Shown in pieces: positions 8,155-16,027 of a stretch of DNA of 32,965 bases. The stretch's first letter is position 1. Each line of letters begins with the position of its first letter. The DNA lies in the NCBI RefSeq assembly GCF_008042045.1, contig NZ_RDBP01000012.1, positions 813,787 to 846,751 on the forward strand. The letters are read 5' to 3'. The translations under genes were made by a program, and so were the position numbers. The notes below the pieces were generated by a model. It was not told the DNA's origin. It ran no database searches and was given only the letters and a program-made list of their open reading frames with translations. The stretch is from Streptomyces sp. T39. GTDB taxonomy: Bacteria > Actinomycetota > Actinomycetes > Streptomycetales > Streptomycetaceae.

Positions 8155-10725
8155 TCAGTCCGTGGCGATCGCGGCGAGGACGTTCATCCGGCCGGCACGG
8201 AAGGCCGGGACCAGGGCCGCGAACAGTCCGACGAAGGCCGATCCGACGAAGACCGTGAGGATCGTCGGCCAGGGGATGTCCAGGACGCCCAGGCCCTCCA
8301 GGGCCAGCAGCTTCTGGGCCGAGGTGCCCCAGCCCATGCCCAGCCCGAGGCCGAGCAGGGCGCCGAAGAGGGCGATCACGACCGATTCCAGCCGGATCAT
8401 GCGGCGCAGCTGGCGGCGGGAGAGGCCGATGGCCCGCATGAGGCCGATCTCCCTGGTCCGCTCGACGACGGACAGGGCGAGGGTGTTCACCACACCGAGG
8501 ACGGCGACGATGATCGCGAGCGCCAGCAGGCCGTAGACGATGTTCAGCAGCTGCCCGATCTGGTCCCTCAGGTCCTGCTTGAAGTCGGTCTGGTTCTGCA
8601 CCGTGTACTGGGGGTAGTCGCCGAGCGACTTCTTGAGCGCGGCGTACGCCTCCTCCTCCTGGCCCTCGACGGCCTTGGCGAACATGATCATGTTCTGCGG
8701 CATCTTGTCGGCAGGGAGGTAGCGGGCGGCGGTCGTGATGTTCATGTACATCGCGCCCTTGTCGATGCTGACGTCGTCCGAGGTGATGGCGGCGACCTTC
8801 AGCCCGGCCGTGCGTCCGCCGGCGAAGGCGACCTCGATCGTGTCGCCGACCTTCACCCCGTGCCGCTCGGCGTAGCCGTCGCCGACGGACATCGCGTCCT
8901 TGCCGTAGGCGGCGGCGAGCTCGCCGGCGACCGTGTCGCGGCGCAGGTCCTCGGCGTACGTCGGGTCGGCGGCCACCAACTGCTCGTCCTCGGTGACCCC
9001 GTCGGGCGCGGTGATCCTCGCGTCGACGCCCTTGTACTCGGTGACGTGGTCGAGGCCCGGCGAGCGCTCCAGTGCCCGCTGGGCCTGGGGCACGATCGGC
9101 CCCGTGGTGGTGGACTGCACGATGAAGTCCGCGCCCACCGACTTGTCGAGTTCCTCGGTCGCCGAGGCGACCATCGAGGAGCCGACCACGGACAGGCAGG
9201 CCACCAGGGCGAGCCCGATCATCAGGGCGGCACCGGTCGCCCCGGTGCGCCGCGGGTTGCGGAGCGCGTTGCGCTCGGCCATCCGGCCGACCGGGCCGAA
9301 CATGCGCAGGACCACGGCGCTGATGGCGCGGACCACGACGCCGGCCAGCAGCGGGCCGACCACGACGAAGCCGATCAGGGAGAGCACCACACCGAGACCG
9401 AGGAACATCGACCCCTCGCTCGCCTTGTCCGCCCGGGTTGCGGCGAACAGCGCGGCCGCGCCGGCGGCGGTGAGGACCAGGCCGATGCCGCCGCGGACCC
9501 GTCCGGCCCTGCCGTCGGCCGGCATGCCGGAGTCGCGCAGGGCCGCCATGGGCGACACCTTGCCCGCGCGGCGGGCCGGGACGTACGCGGCGAGGACGGT
9601 GACGACGACGCCGAGCACCAGGCCGACCACCGGGGTCGTCCACCTGACGGTCAGGTCGTCGGTGGAGAGGTTCATGCCGACCGCGGACATCATCTCCATC
9701 AGCCCGACGGCCAGTCCCACGCCGGCGGCGACACCGGCGACGGATCCGACCAGGCCGAGCAGCAGCGCCTCGATGAGCACGGAGCGGTTGACCTGGCGGC
9801 GGCTCGACCCGATGGCGCGCATCAGACCGATCTCCCGGGTGCGCTGGGCGACCAGCATGGAGAAGGTGTTGACGATGAGGAAGATGCCGACGAGGAAGGC
9901 GATCCCGGCGAAGCCGAGCATGGCGTACTTCATCACGTCGAGGAAGGAGCCGACCTCCTCGCGGCCGGCGTCCGCGGCCTCCTTCGCGGTCTGGAGCTGG
10001 TAGGGCTGCTCCAGGGCGGCGGCGAGGTTCCGCTTGACGGCGTCGTCGCCGAGACCGGCGTCGGCGGCCACGAAGATCTGGGTGAACACGCCCTCCTCAC
10101 CGAGGAGTTCGCGCTGGGCCGTGGCGGTGTCGAAGTAGACGACGGCCGCGCCCGGGTTGGTGACCTTGAAGGCGGCGATGCCGGAGATCCTGGCGGTCAG
10201 GTCGCCGGTGACGGCGATGGTGCGCAGTTCGTCACCGATCGTCAGACCGTGCTTGTCGGCGGTGTCGGCGTCGACCATCACCTCGGTGGGGCCGCGGGGC
10301 GCGTTCCCGGAGGTGATCTCCATCGACTTGAGGTCGTTGGCGGTCCAGTTGGAGGCGATCGTCGGTGCGCCGGTCGTCGACCCCATGTTCTTGTTCTCGG
10401 AGTTCACGACGGTGACGCTCATGCTGACGACGGCGCCCTCGGCGGACTCCACCCCGTCGACCGCGGCGACCTCGTCGACCAGGGAGGCGGGCAGGGTCTC
10501 GGGCTTGCCGTTCGCCGGCATGTCGTCGGGCTCGGTGCCCTCGGGGCTGACGGTGACGTCGGCGGACGAGGTGGCGAAGAGCTTGTCGAAGGTGGTGTTC
10601 ATCGTGTCGGTGAACACCAGCGTGCCGGAGACGAAGGCGACGGACAGCAGCACGGCCACCGCCGACAGCGCCATCCGGCCCTTGTGCGCGAAGAAGTTGC
10701 GCAGGGAGGACTTGAGCACGGTCAT
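8155..10725 (-). CDS. FtsX/MacB-type ABC transporter permease
   Basis: 856-residue integral membrane protein, the permease half of a MacB/LolCDE-like mechanotransmission ABC exporter. A short N-terminal segment and first membrane helix (VLLSVAFVSGTLVF) precede a large extracytoplasmic MacB-PCD-like domain. The first FtsX core (about residues 290-400) contains the signature RTREIGLMRAIGSSRRQ. A middle group of helices and a second extracytoplasmic domain follow, then a C-terminal FtsX core with RTREIGLMRAIGLSRRQ. The duplicated arrangement is usual for actinobacterial members. The ATG at 10725 overlaps the ATPase stop codon in an ATGA, so translation is coupled. The cargo (lipid, lipoprotein or peptide) cannot be deduced. 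Confidence 0.92.
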   Translation of the reverse strand: MTVLKSSLRNFFAHKGRMALSAVAVLLSVAFVSGTLVFTDTMNTTFDKLFATSSADVTVSPEGTEPDDMPANGKPETLPASLVDEVAAVDGVESAEGAVVSMSVTVVNSENKNMGSTTGAPTIASNWTANDLKSMEITSGNAPRGPTEVMVDADTADKHGLTIGDELRTIAVTGDLTARISGIAAFKVTNPGAAVVYFDTATAQRELLGEEGVFTQIFVAADAGLGDDAVKRNLAAALEQPYQLQTAKEAADAGREEVGSFLDVMKYAMLGFAGIAFLVGIFLIVNTFSMLVAQRTREIGLMRAIGSSRRQVNRSVLIEALLLGLVGSVAGVAAGVGLAVGLMEMMSAVGMNLSTDDLTVRWTTPVVGLVLGVVVTVLAAYVPARRAGKVSPMAALRDSGMPADGRAGRVRGGIGLVLTAAGAAALFAATRADKASEGSMFLGLGVVLSLIGFVVVGPLLAGVVVRAISAVVLRMFGPVGRMAERNALRNPRRTGATGAALMIGLALVACLSVVGSSMVASATEELDKSVGADFIVQSTTTGPIVPQAQRALERSPGLDHVTEYKGVDARITAPDGVTEDEQLVAADPTYAEDLRRDTVAGELAAAYGKDAMSVGDGYAERHGVKVGDTIEVAFAGGRTAGLKVAAITSDDVSIDKGAMYMNITTAARYLPADKMPQNMIMFAKAVEGQEEEAYAALKKSLGDYPQYTVQNQTDFKQDLRDQIGQLLNIVYGLLALAIIVAVLGVVNTLALSVVERTREIGLMRAIGLSRRQLRRMIRLESVVIALFGALLGLGLGMGWGTSAQKLLALEGLGVLDIPWPTILTVFVGSAFVGLFAALVPAFRAGRMNVLAAIATD

Positions 10726-11510
10726 GACGTACGCCCCCGGGCGTCGAAGTCCTTCATGCGGTCGAGGACGGCCTCGGCGGTCGGCCGGAGCATCTCGTCG
10801 ACGATGCGGCCGTCGGCCAGGTAGAGCACCCGGTCCGCGTAGGAGGCGGCGACGGGGTCGTGGGTGACCATGACGATGGTCTGGCCCAGCTCGTCGACCG
10901 AGCGGCGCAGGAAGCCGAGCACCTCGGCGCCGGCGCGGGAGTCCAGGTTGCCGGTGGGCTCGTCGCCGAAGATGATCTCCGGCCGGGCGGCGAGGGCGCG
11001 GGCGACGGCGACACGCTGCTGCTGGCCGCCGGAGAGCTGCGTGGGCCGGTGCTTCAGCCGGTCCACGAGGCCGACGGTCTCCACGACCCGGTTGAGCCAG
11101 GCCGCGTCGGGCTTGCGTCCGGCGATGTCCATGGGGAGCGTGATGTTCTCCAGGGCGTTGAGCGTCGGCAGCAGGTTGAACGCCTGGAAGATGAAGCCGA
11201 TGCGGTCGCGGCGCAGCTGGGTGAGCTTCTTGTCCTTCAGGCCGGTGATCTCCGTCTCGTCGACGAAGATCTGGCCCGAGGTGACGGTGTCGAGGCCGGC
11301 CAGGCAGTGCATCAGCGTCGACTTGCCGGAGCCGGAGGGCCCCATGATCGCGGTGAACCGGCCGCGCTGGATGTCCACGTCGACGTGGTCGAGCGCGACG
11401 ACCCGGGTCTCGCCGGAGCCGTAGGCCTTCACGACCTGCCGCCCCCGTGCGGCCACGGCCTGGCGCCCTCCGGTTTCCCCCTGTGCGGGGGTGGTCACAG
11501 CCGTAGTCAC
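10722..11510 (-). CDS. MacB/LolD-type ABC transporter ATP-binding protein
   Basis: 262-residue ATPase that powers the downstream FtsX-type permease. It shows Walker A GPSGSGKS (57-64), Q-loop Q109, signature LSGGQQQ (159-165), Walker B FGDEP (D183, E184), D-loop NLDS and switch His217. The extended signature and FGDEPTGNLD are typical of the MacB/LolD subfamily. The start is GTG 11510, chosen for GAGGAG 9 nt upstream; a longer frame upstream lacks a ribosome site. It is the first gene of the two-gene operon and overlaps the permease start by 4 nt. No two-component system or regulator is adjacent. Confidence 0.93.
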   Translation of the reverse strand: MTTAVTTPAQGETGGRQAVAARGRQVVKAYGSGETRVVALDHVDVDIQRGRFTAIMGPSGSGKSTLMHCLAGLDTVTSGQIFVDETEITGLKDKKLTQLRRDRIGFIFQAFNLLPTLNALENITLPMDIAGRKPDAAWLNRVVETVGLVDRLKHRPTQLSGGQQQRVAVARALAARPEIIFGDEPTGNLDSRAGAEVLGFLRRSVDELGQTIVMVTHDPVAASYADRVLYLADGRIVDEMLRPTAEAVLDRMKDFDARGRTS

Positions 11511-11897
11511 GGTAGGTCTCCTCGTTGTGGGATTGAGCTGACGGTCCATCGGATGCGGGGGCGAGGGCGCCGCCGCGGTCACACGTCGAGTCTTCCGGCC
11601 GGGGGCGCCGAGCGCGCTGGTGCGCGGCGCAGTCTTGGTGCGGGGGTTTTCCCCACCCCGGTGGTGGTGCGCGGCCCGGCGCCGGGCCGTAAGAACAAGG
11701 TAAGGACGGCACGGTCCCCTTCTCGTCGTCCGCCGGGACGAACCGACCCTGGTCACGGATGAGGAGTTGCCCCTAGGGGCCGTCCGCCTGTGGGGGGAGG
11801 GCCGCTACGCCGAGGGTGCACCCTCCCGCAGCGTGAGCCTCGGGTGAGAAGGTGTCCCCCGGAAATAGATGCATCGGGAAATGATCCGGGGGGCGTC
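11511..11897. other. Divergent intergenic region, ABC operon / MFS gene
   Basis: 387 bp with no credible gene. It contains an 18-bp perfect palindrome at 11672-11689 (CGGCCCGGC and its complement) and a 12-bp palindrome GCCCCTAGGGGC at 11769-11780. A CCCCGGA/TCCGGGG pair (11857-11863 and 11885-11891) brackets GATGCATC and overlaps the MFS ribosome site, so it could fold over it. No clear -35/-10 pair was seen on either strand. Confidence 0.45.
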
Positions 11898-13415
11898 ATG
11901 GGAAGCACCGGCCGCACGCACGGCGTGTCCGACACCGCGGCGGTCCCGGCGACCCCCGACCGGCGGCGTCCGGTGGTCGCCGCGCTGATGCTCGGTATGG
12001 CGCTGGCGGCTCTCGACGGGACCGTGGTGTCGACCGCCGTGCCGCAGATCGTCGGCGACCTGGGCGGCTTCGCGGTCTTCTCCTGGCTGTTCTCGGGCTA
12101 CCTGCTGGCCGTCACCGTCACACTGCCCGTCTACGGCAAGCTGTCGGACACCTACGGGCGCAAGCCCGTGCTCGTCGTCGGCATCGTGCTGTTCCTCGTC
12201 GGCTCGCTCCTGTGCGCCTTCGCCTGGAACATGGCCTCGCTCATCGCCTTCCGCGTCGTCCAGGGGCTGGGCGGCGGGGCGCTCCAGGGCACGGTCCAGA
12301 CGATCGCCGCCGACCTCTACCCGCTGAAGGAACGTCCCCGCATCCAGGCCCGGCTGTCCACGGTGTGGGCGACGTCGGCGGTCGCGGGCCCGGCGGTCGG
12401 CGGGCTGCTCGCGGCGTACGCGGACTGGCGGTGGATCTTCCTGATCAACCTGCCGGTCGGCGCGGTGGCGCTCTGGCTGGTCCTCAGGTACTTCACGGAG
12501 CCGGCCCGTCCCGAACCGGCCGTCCGCCCCACGGTGGACTGGCCCGGCGCGCTGCTCGTCTTCTCCGCCACCGCCCTGCTGCTGGCCGCGCTCGTCCAGG
12601 GCGGGATCGCCTGGCCCTGGCTCTCGGCCCCCTCGCTGGCGCTGCTCGGGGGCAGCGCCGTCCTGATCGCCGCCACCGTGGTCGTCGAACGCCGCGCCGC
12701 CGAGCCGGTCATCCCCGGCTGGGTGTGGCGCCGCCGCACCATCGCGGCGGTCAATCTGGCGCTGGGCGCGCTGGGGCTCCTGATGGTGGCGCCGACCGTC
12801 TTCCTGCCGACGTACGCCCAGTCGGTGCTCGGCCTCGGGCCGATCGCCGCCGGGTTCGTGCTGTCGGTCATGACGCTGAGCTGGCCGGTCAGCGCCGCGC
12901 TGTCCAACCACGTCTACACCCGCATCGGCTTCCGGTGGACGGCGATCATCGGGATCGGGCTCGCCATGCTGATCCTGGCGGCCTTCCCCCTGCTGCCGTA
13001 CCCGGGCGCGGCCTGGCAGCCCGCGCTGCTGATGCTGCTGCTCGGCGCGGCGCTCGGGCTGTTCCAGCTGCCGCTGATCGTGGGCGTGCAGTCGACGGTC
13101 GGCTGGTCCGAGCGCGGCACGACGACGGCGTCGGTGCTCTTCTGCCGCCAGGTCGGCCAGTCGCTGGGCGCGGCCCTGTTCGGCGCGGTCGCCAACGCGG
13201 TCCTGGTCTCCCGCCTCGGCGGCGGCGACCTCGACTCGGTCGCCCGCGCGCTGGACCGGCCCGCCGAGTCGTCCGCCGCCGACACCCTGCGCCGCGCGGT
13301 GGACGCCGCCGTGGACCACGTCTACACGGGCGCTGCCGTGGCGGCCGGCCTCGCGCTGCTGGTGCTGGTGTTCGTGGCGCCGAAGCGCTTCCCGGTCCGC
13401 ACGGACGAGGACTGA
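11898..13415 (+). CDS. DHA2-family MFS drug exporter (EmrB/QacA type)
   Basis: 505-residue proton-drug antiporter of the 14-helix DHA2 family in the cytoplasmic membrane. Motif D1 LDGTVVSTAVP (residues 39-49) lies in helix 1, motif A GKLSDTYGRKP (80-90) in loop 2-3, and motif C AVAGPAVGG in helix 5. The C-terminal half keeps the hydrophobic helix pattern and ends with a short basic/acidic tail. The ATG at 11898 has GGGGGG 5-6 nt upstream; a GTG about 10 codons later is a possible alternative. No regulator is adjacent, which is less usual for this family. The substrate is probably a hydrophobic drug or an endogenous metabolite, not specified by sequence. Confidence 0.92.
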   Translation: MGSTGRTHGVSDTAAVPATPDRRRPVVAALMLGMALAALDGTVVSTAVPQIVGDLGGFAVFSWLFSGYLLAVTVTLPVYGKLSDTYGRKPVLVVGIVLFLVGSLLCAFAWNMASLIAFRVVQGLGGGALQGTVQTIAADLYPLKERPRIQARLSTVWATSAVAGPAVGGLLAAYADWRWIFLINLPVGAVALWLVLRYFTEPARPEPAVRPTVDWPGALLVFSATALLLAALVQGGIAWPWLSAPSLALLGGSAVLIAATVVVERRAAEPVIPGWVWRRRTIAAVNLALGALGLLMVAPTVFLPTYAQSVLGLGPIAAGFVLSVMTLSWPVSAALSNHVYTRIGFRWTAIIGIGLAMLILAAFPLLPYPGAAWQPALLMLLLGAALGLFQLPLIVGVQSTVGWSERGTTTASVLFCRQVGQSLGAALFGAVANAVLVSRLGGGDLDSVARALDRPAESSAADTLRRAVDAAVDHVYTGAAVAAGLALLVLVFVAPKRFPVRTDED

Positions 13416-13419
13416 CGCC

Positions 13420-13439
13420 CGGGGCCGGCCGGCGCCCCG
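13420..13439 (+). terminator. Possible terminator after the MFS gene
   Basis: CGGGGC and GCCCCG pair across an 8-nt loop that is itself self-complementary, immediately after the stop codon at 13415. It is short and has no U-tract. Confidence 0.4.
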
Positions 13440-13640
13440 CGGCCTCCGGGCGACCCGGCCCGGGCTTCCGTGCGACCCGCCCGGGCCCCGGCCCGGTCCG
13501 GGCTTCCGGCGCCACTCCGCTCCGGCTCCGGGGCGAACGGCCCGGCACGACCCCACATGATCCGGGCGCCCGGCGCACCCCGTGCCGGCCTCCTCGGCAC
13601 CCCGGTGGGCACGCTCCCGCACAGGATCGTCACCGAACCG

Positions 13641-13658
13641 ACATACCGTACGGTCGGT
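13641..13658. promoter_or_regulatory. TetR-type operator candidate upstream of symporter operon
   Basis: ACATACCGTACGGTCGGT is an 18-bp palindrome with a perfect 10-bp core (ACCGTACGGT), outer AC/GT matches and two mismatched positions in each arm. Size and spacing resemble TetR-family operators. It lies about 95 nt before the DUF485 start. No tetR gene is in the window, so a regulator would act in trans. Confidence 0.4.
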
Positions 13659-13750
13659 AACCCCTTACGACATCCGCTACCGGTGAGTAACGTACGCGGA
13701 CCACCAGCGCCACCCGCCCCGTCCCCCGATGGGCGGCAAGGAGCAGCACG

Positions 13751-14329
13751 ATGTCGTACCACCACGCGTTCCCCGAACCGCCCCCTCCCCCGCGGCCGCG
13801 GCCCGACGGCCGGCACCGCCAGCCCGGATCCGGCCCGTACCGGGACCCGTACGGACAGCAGCCCGGATCCGGCCCGTACCAGGACCCGTACGGACAGCAG
13901 CCCGGCCAGGCCCGGCCCCCCTTCGACGACGACCCGACACGGGGATGGGACGACGGAGCGGGCCGGCAGGACCCCGAAGCAACGGCCTCCGCAGCGGACG
14001 GGCGTCAGGAGATCCGCCGGCTCGGATCCGCCTACCGCCGCCTGCGGCGCGTCGCCACCCTCACCGCGCTCGGCTACTTCGTGCTCTACCTCTTCCTCTC
14101 CGGCTGGGCCCCGGACCTGATGACGGGCCGGATCAGCGGCGGACTGACCACCGGGGTGCTCCTCGGCCTGATCCAGCTGCCCGTCGCGCTCGCCGCCATC
14201 GCCGTCTACGAGCGCATCGCGCGCCGTCGCGTCGACCCGCTCGCCACTGCCGTCCGGGAGCGGGCCGAGGCCGTCCCGGCCGCCGGCCCCCGCGGCCGGC
14301 GTCCCTCCGCGGGAGGTGCGCGCGCGTGA
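13751..14329 (+). CDS. DUF485 membrane protein, symporter partner
   Basis: 192-residue small membrane protein. DUF485 proteins are regularly encoded just before acetate/monocarboxylate:cation symporters and are presumed accessory subunits. Residues 1-85 are a Pro/Gly/Tyr/Gln-rich cytoplasmic extension containing a tandem 13-residue repeat (QPGSGPY[RQ]DPYGQ). The DUF485 core follows: a basic amphipathic stretch (YRRLRRVATLTALGYFVLYL), two membrane helices (about 107-125 and 142-163) and a conserved ERIARRR end. The ATG at 13751 has AAGGAG 7-8 nt upstream. Its TGA overlaps the GTG of the symporter (GTGA), so the two are translationally coupled. The long repeat-bearing head is more than the core family needs. 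Confidence 0.85.
   Translation: MSYHHAFPEPPPPPRPRPDGRHRQPGSGPYRDPYGQQPGSGPYQDPYGQQPGQARPPFDDDPTRGWDDGAGRQDPEATASAADGRQEIRRLGSAYRRLRRVATLTALGYFVLYLFLSGWAPDLMTGRISGGLTTGVLLGLIQLPVALAAIAVYERIARRRVDPLATAVRERAEAVPAAGPRGRRPSAGGARA
13820..13897 (+). repeat. Two tandem 39-bp repeats in the DUF485 gene
   Basis: Units at 13820-13858 and 13859-13897 differ at one visible base (CCGGGAC versus CCAGGAC), with a third partial unit following. They encode QPGSGPYRDPYGQ and QPGSGPYQDPYGQ, so copy-number change would stay in frame. Confidence 0.85.
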
Positions 14330-15942
14330 ACGGCTTCGGCTCCGACGCCCAGACCATGTCGCTGATCGCGTTCATCGCCGTCATCACCGTCACGCTCCTG
14401 CTCTGCGTGATGACCGGCCCCGACCGCGACGACCTCGGCGAGTTCTACACCGGCTACCGCTCGCTCTCCCCCGTGCAGAGCGGACTCGCCATCGCGGGCG
14501 ACTACATCTCCGCGGGCACCGTGCTCGGCACCATCGGCATCATCGCGCTGCTCGGCTACGACGGGCTCTCGCTCGCGCTGAGCACCGTGCTCTCCCTCGT
14601 CCTGATGATGTTCCTGCTCGCCGAACCGCTGCGGAACGCGGGCCGGTTCACGATGGGCGACGTCCTCACCCGGCGCACGCCGGGACCGGCCGTGCGCATC
14701 ACCTCGGCCGCCGTCACGCTCACGGCACTGCTGCCGCTGGTCGTCTTCCAGCTCGCCGGCGCGGGCGACCTGCTCGCCGTCGTCCTCGGCTTCCACGCCG
14801 ACGGGTTCAAGACGGGGTCGATCGTCTTCCTCGGCCTGCTGATGATCGCGTACGCGGCCATCGGCGGGATGAAGGGCACCGCGTTCATCCAGATCGTCAA
14901 GACCGTGGTGCTGCTCGGCGCCTCCACCGCCGTCGCGGTCCTCGTGCTGGAGCGCTTCGACTTCAGCCTCGGCGGCCTGCTGGCGGCCGCCGAGCGGGGC
15001 AGCGGCGCCGGGGAGGCCTACCTGACGGCCGGACTCCAGTTCGGCGGCGACCAGACCGACATGATCAGCGCCCAGCTGACGGTCGTGCTCGGCGCCGCGG
15101 TCCTCCCCCACATCACGATGCGCATGTTCACCGCCCGCAGCGCCCGGGCCGTGCGCCGCTCCATGTCGTGGGCGGTGTCGACCGTCGTCGTGACCTGCCT
15201 GCTGCTCGCCGTCATCGGCTTCGGCGCGGCCGCAGTGGTCGGGCACCAGGGGCTCGTCGCCGCCGACCCGCAGGGCAAGAGCGCCTTCCTGATGGTCACC
15301 CAGGCCCTCCTCGGCCAGGACCCGGGCCCGCTCGGCTCGCTGCTCTTCACGGGCGTGGCCACCGCGGTGTTCCTCACCCTGCTCGCCTCCGTCGCCGGCA
15401 TCACGCTGGCCTGCGCCAACAGCCTCGCCCACGACCTCGTCGCCCACGGCCTGCGCAGGGTGCGGCCCAGCCACACCACGGAGATGGCCGTCGCGCGGGG
15501 CGCGGCCGCGGGCGTCGGGCTGATCGCCCTCGCCGTCGCGGCCGGGGCCCGGCACCTCAACCTCCAGGCCCTGCTGATGCTGTCGTTCTGCGTCGGCGCG
15601 TCCGCGGTCGCCCCGGCACTGGTCTACAGCCTGTTCTGGCGCCGCTACTCGCGCACCGGACTGCTGTGCACCCTGATCGTGGGCACCGTCTCCGCCCTGA
15701 CGCTGATGACCGGCACCGACCTGGTCTCCGGCTCGCCGCAGGCCGTCTTCCCCGACGCGGACTTCAACTGGTTCCCGTTCACCACGACCGGGCTCGTCTC
15801 CGTCCCCCTCGGCTTCGCGGCCGGCTGGCTCGGCACCGTGGTCTCCGAACGCCGCGGCGGCGCCGGGACGGAGCGCCTGCGGTACGAGGAGGTCGAGCCC
15901 GTCCTCCTGGCGGGCGCGCCCGCGGCCGACCGGACGGTCTGA
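14326..15942 (+). CDS. Sodium/solute symporter, acetate-permease type (ActP/MctC-like)
   Basis: 538-residue secondary transporter of the SSS family, likely importing acetate, pyruvate or another short monocarboxylate with Na+ or H+. Features include an extracytoplasmic N-terminus, about 13 hydrophobic helices, the family segment YRSLSPVQSGLAIAGDYISA (Na2-site region), GRFTMGDVLTRR after helix 3, YAAIGGMKGTAFIQIVK in helix 6, and LPHITMRMFT, which is typical of ActP-like members. The GTG start at 14326 has GGGAGG 9 nt upstream and overlaps the DUF485 stop codon. A very strong hairpin follows the stop. Substrate choice between acetate and pyruvate/propionate cannot be read from sequence. Confidence 0.92.
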   Translation: MNGFGSDAQTMSLIAFIAVITVTLLLCVMTGPDRDDLGEFYTGYRSLSPVQSGLAIAGDYISAGTVLGTIGIIALLGYDGLSLALSTVLSLVLMMFLLAEPLRNAGRFTMGDVLTRRTPGPAVRITSAAVTLTALLPLVVFQLAGAGDLLAVVLGFHADGFKTGSIVFLGLLMIAYAAIGGMKGTAFIQIVKTVVLLGASTAVAVLVLERFDFSLGGLLAAAERGSGAGEAYLTAGLQFGGDQTDMISAQLTVVLGAAVLPHITMRMFTARSARAVRRSMSWAVSTVVVTCLLLAVIGFGAAAVVGHQGLVAADPQGKSAFLMVTQALLGQDPGPLGSLLFTGVATAVFLTLLASVAGITLACANSLAHDLVAHGLRRVRPSHTTEMAVARGAAAGVGLIALAVAAGARHLNLQALLMLSFCVGASAVAPALVYSLFWRRYSRTGLLCTLIVGTVSALTLMTGTDLVSGSPQAVFPDADFNWFPFTTTGLVSVPLGFAAGWLGTVVSERRGGAGTERLRYEEVEPVLLAGAPAADRTV

Positions 15943-15953
15943 CAGCGGCACGC

Positions 15954-15999
15954 ACGGGGGCGCCCCGCGGGAGACCTCTCTCCCGCGGGGCGCCCCCGT
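15954..15999. terminator. 21-bp perfect hairpin terminator, bidirectional
   Basis: Arms 15954-15974 and 15979-15999 pair perfectly over 21 bp around a CCTC tetraloop. It separates the converging symporter (+) and deaminase/SUKH-4 (-) genes, 12 nt after the symporter stop. It is the strongest hairpin I see in the window. Confidence 0.9.
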
Positions 16000-16027
16000 C
16001 GACGCGGTGCCCCGTCGGCACCATCGC

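Larger units (their letters stand above)
13416..13750. other. Intergenic region, MFS gene / DUF485 operon
   Basis: 335 bp without a supported gene. The first part holds a short terminator-like hairpin (13420-13439) and GC-rich low-complexity sequence. The last 130 bp hold a TetR-type palindrome (13641-13658) and the symporter-operon ribosome site (AAGGAG just before 13751). A weak TTACGA-N17-TAACGT pair (13665-13693) is the only promoter candidate. Confidence 0.45.

Noticed and set aside
3981..8258. A 4.3-kb open frame on the plus strand opposite mfd
   Set aside because: It is antisense to the clearly recognised Mfd protein, has an Arg/Gly/Val/Asp-rich composition typical of high-GC shadows, and shows no domain.
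10726..11712. A read-through frame joining the permease to a longer N-terminus
   Set aside because: Upstream of ATG 10725 this frame is the shadow of the ATPase gene. The ATGA overlap and conserved permease N-terminus fix the start at 10725.
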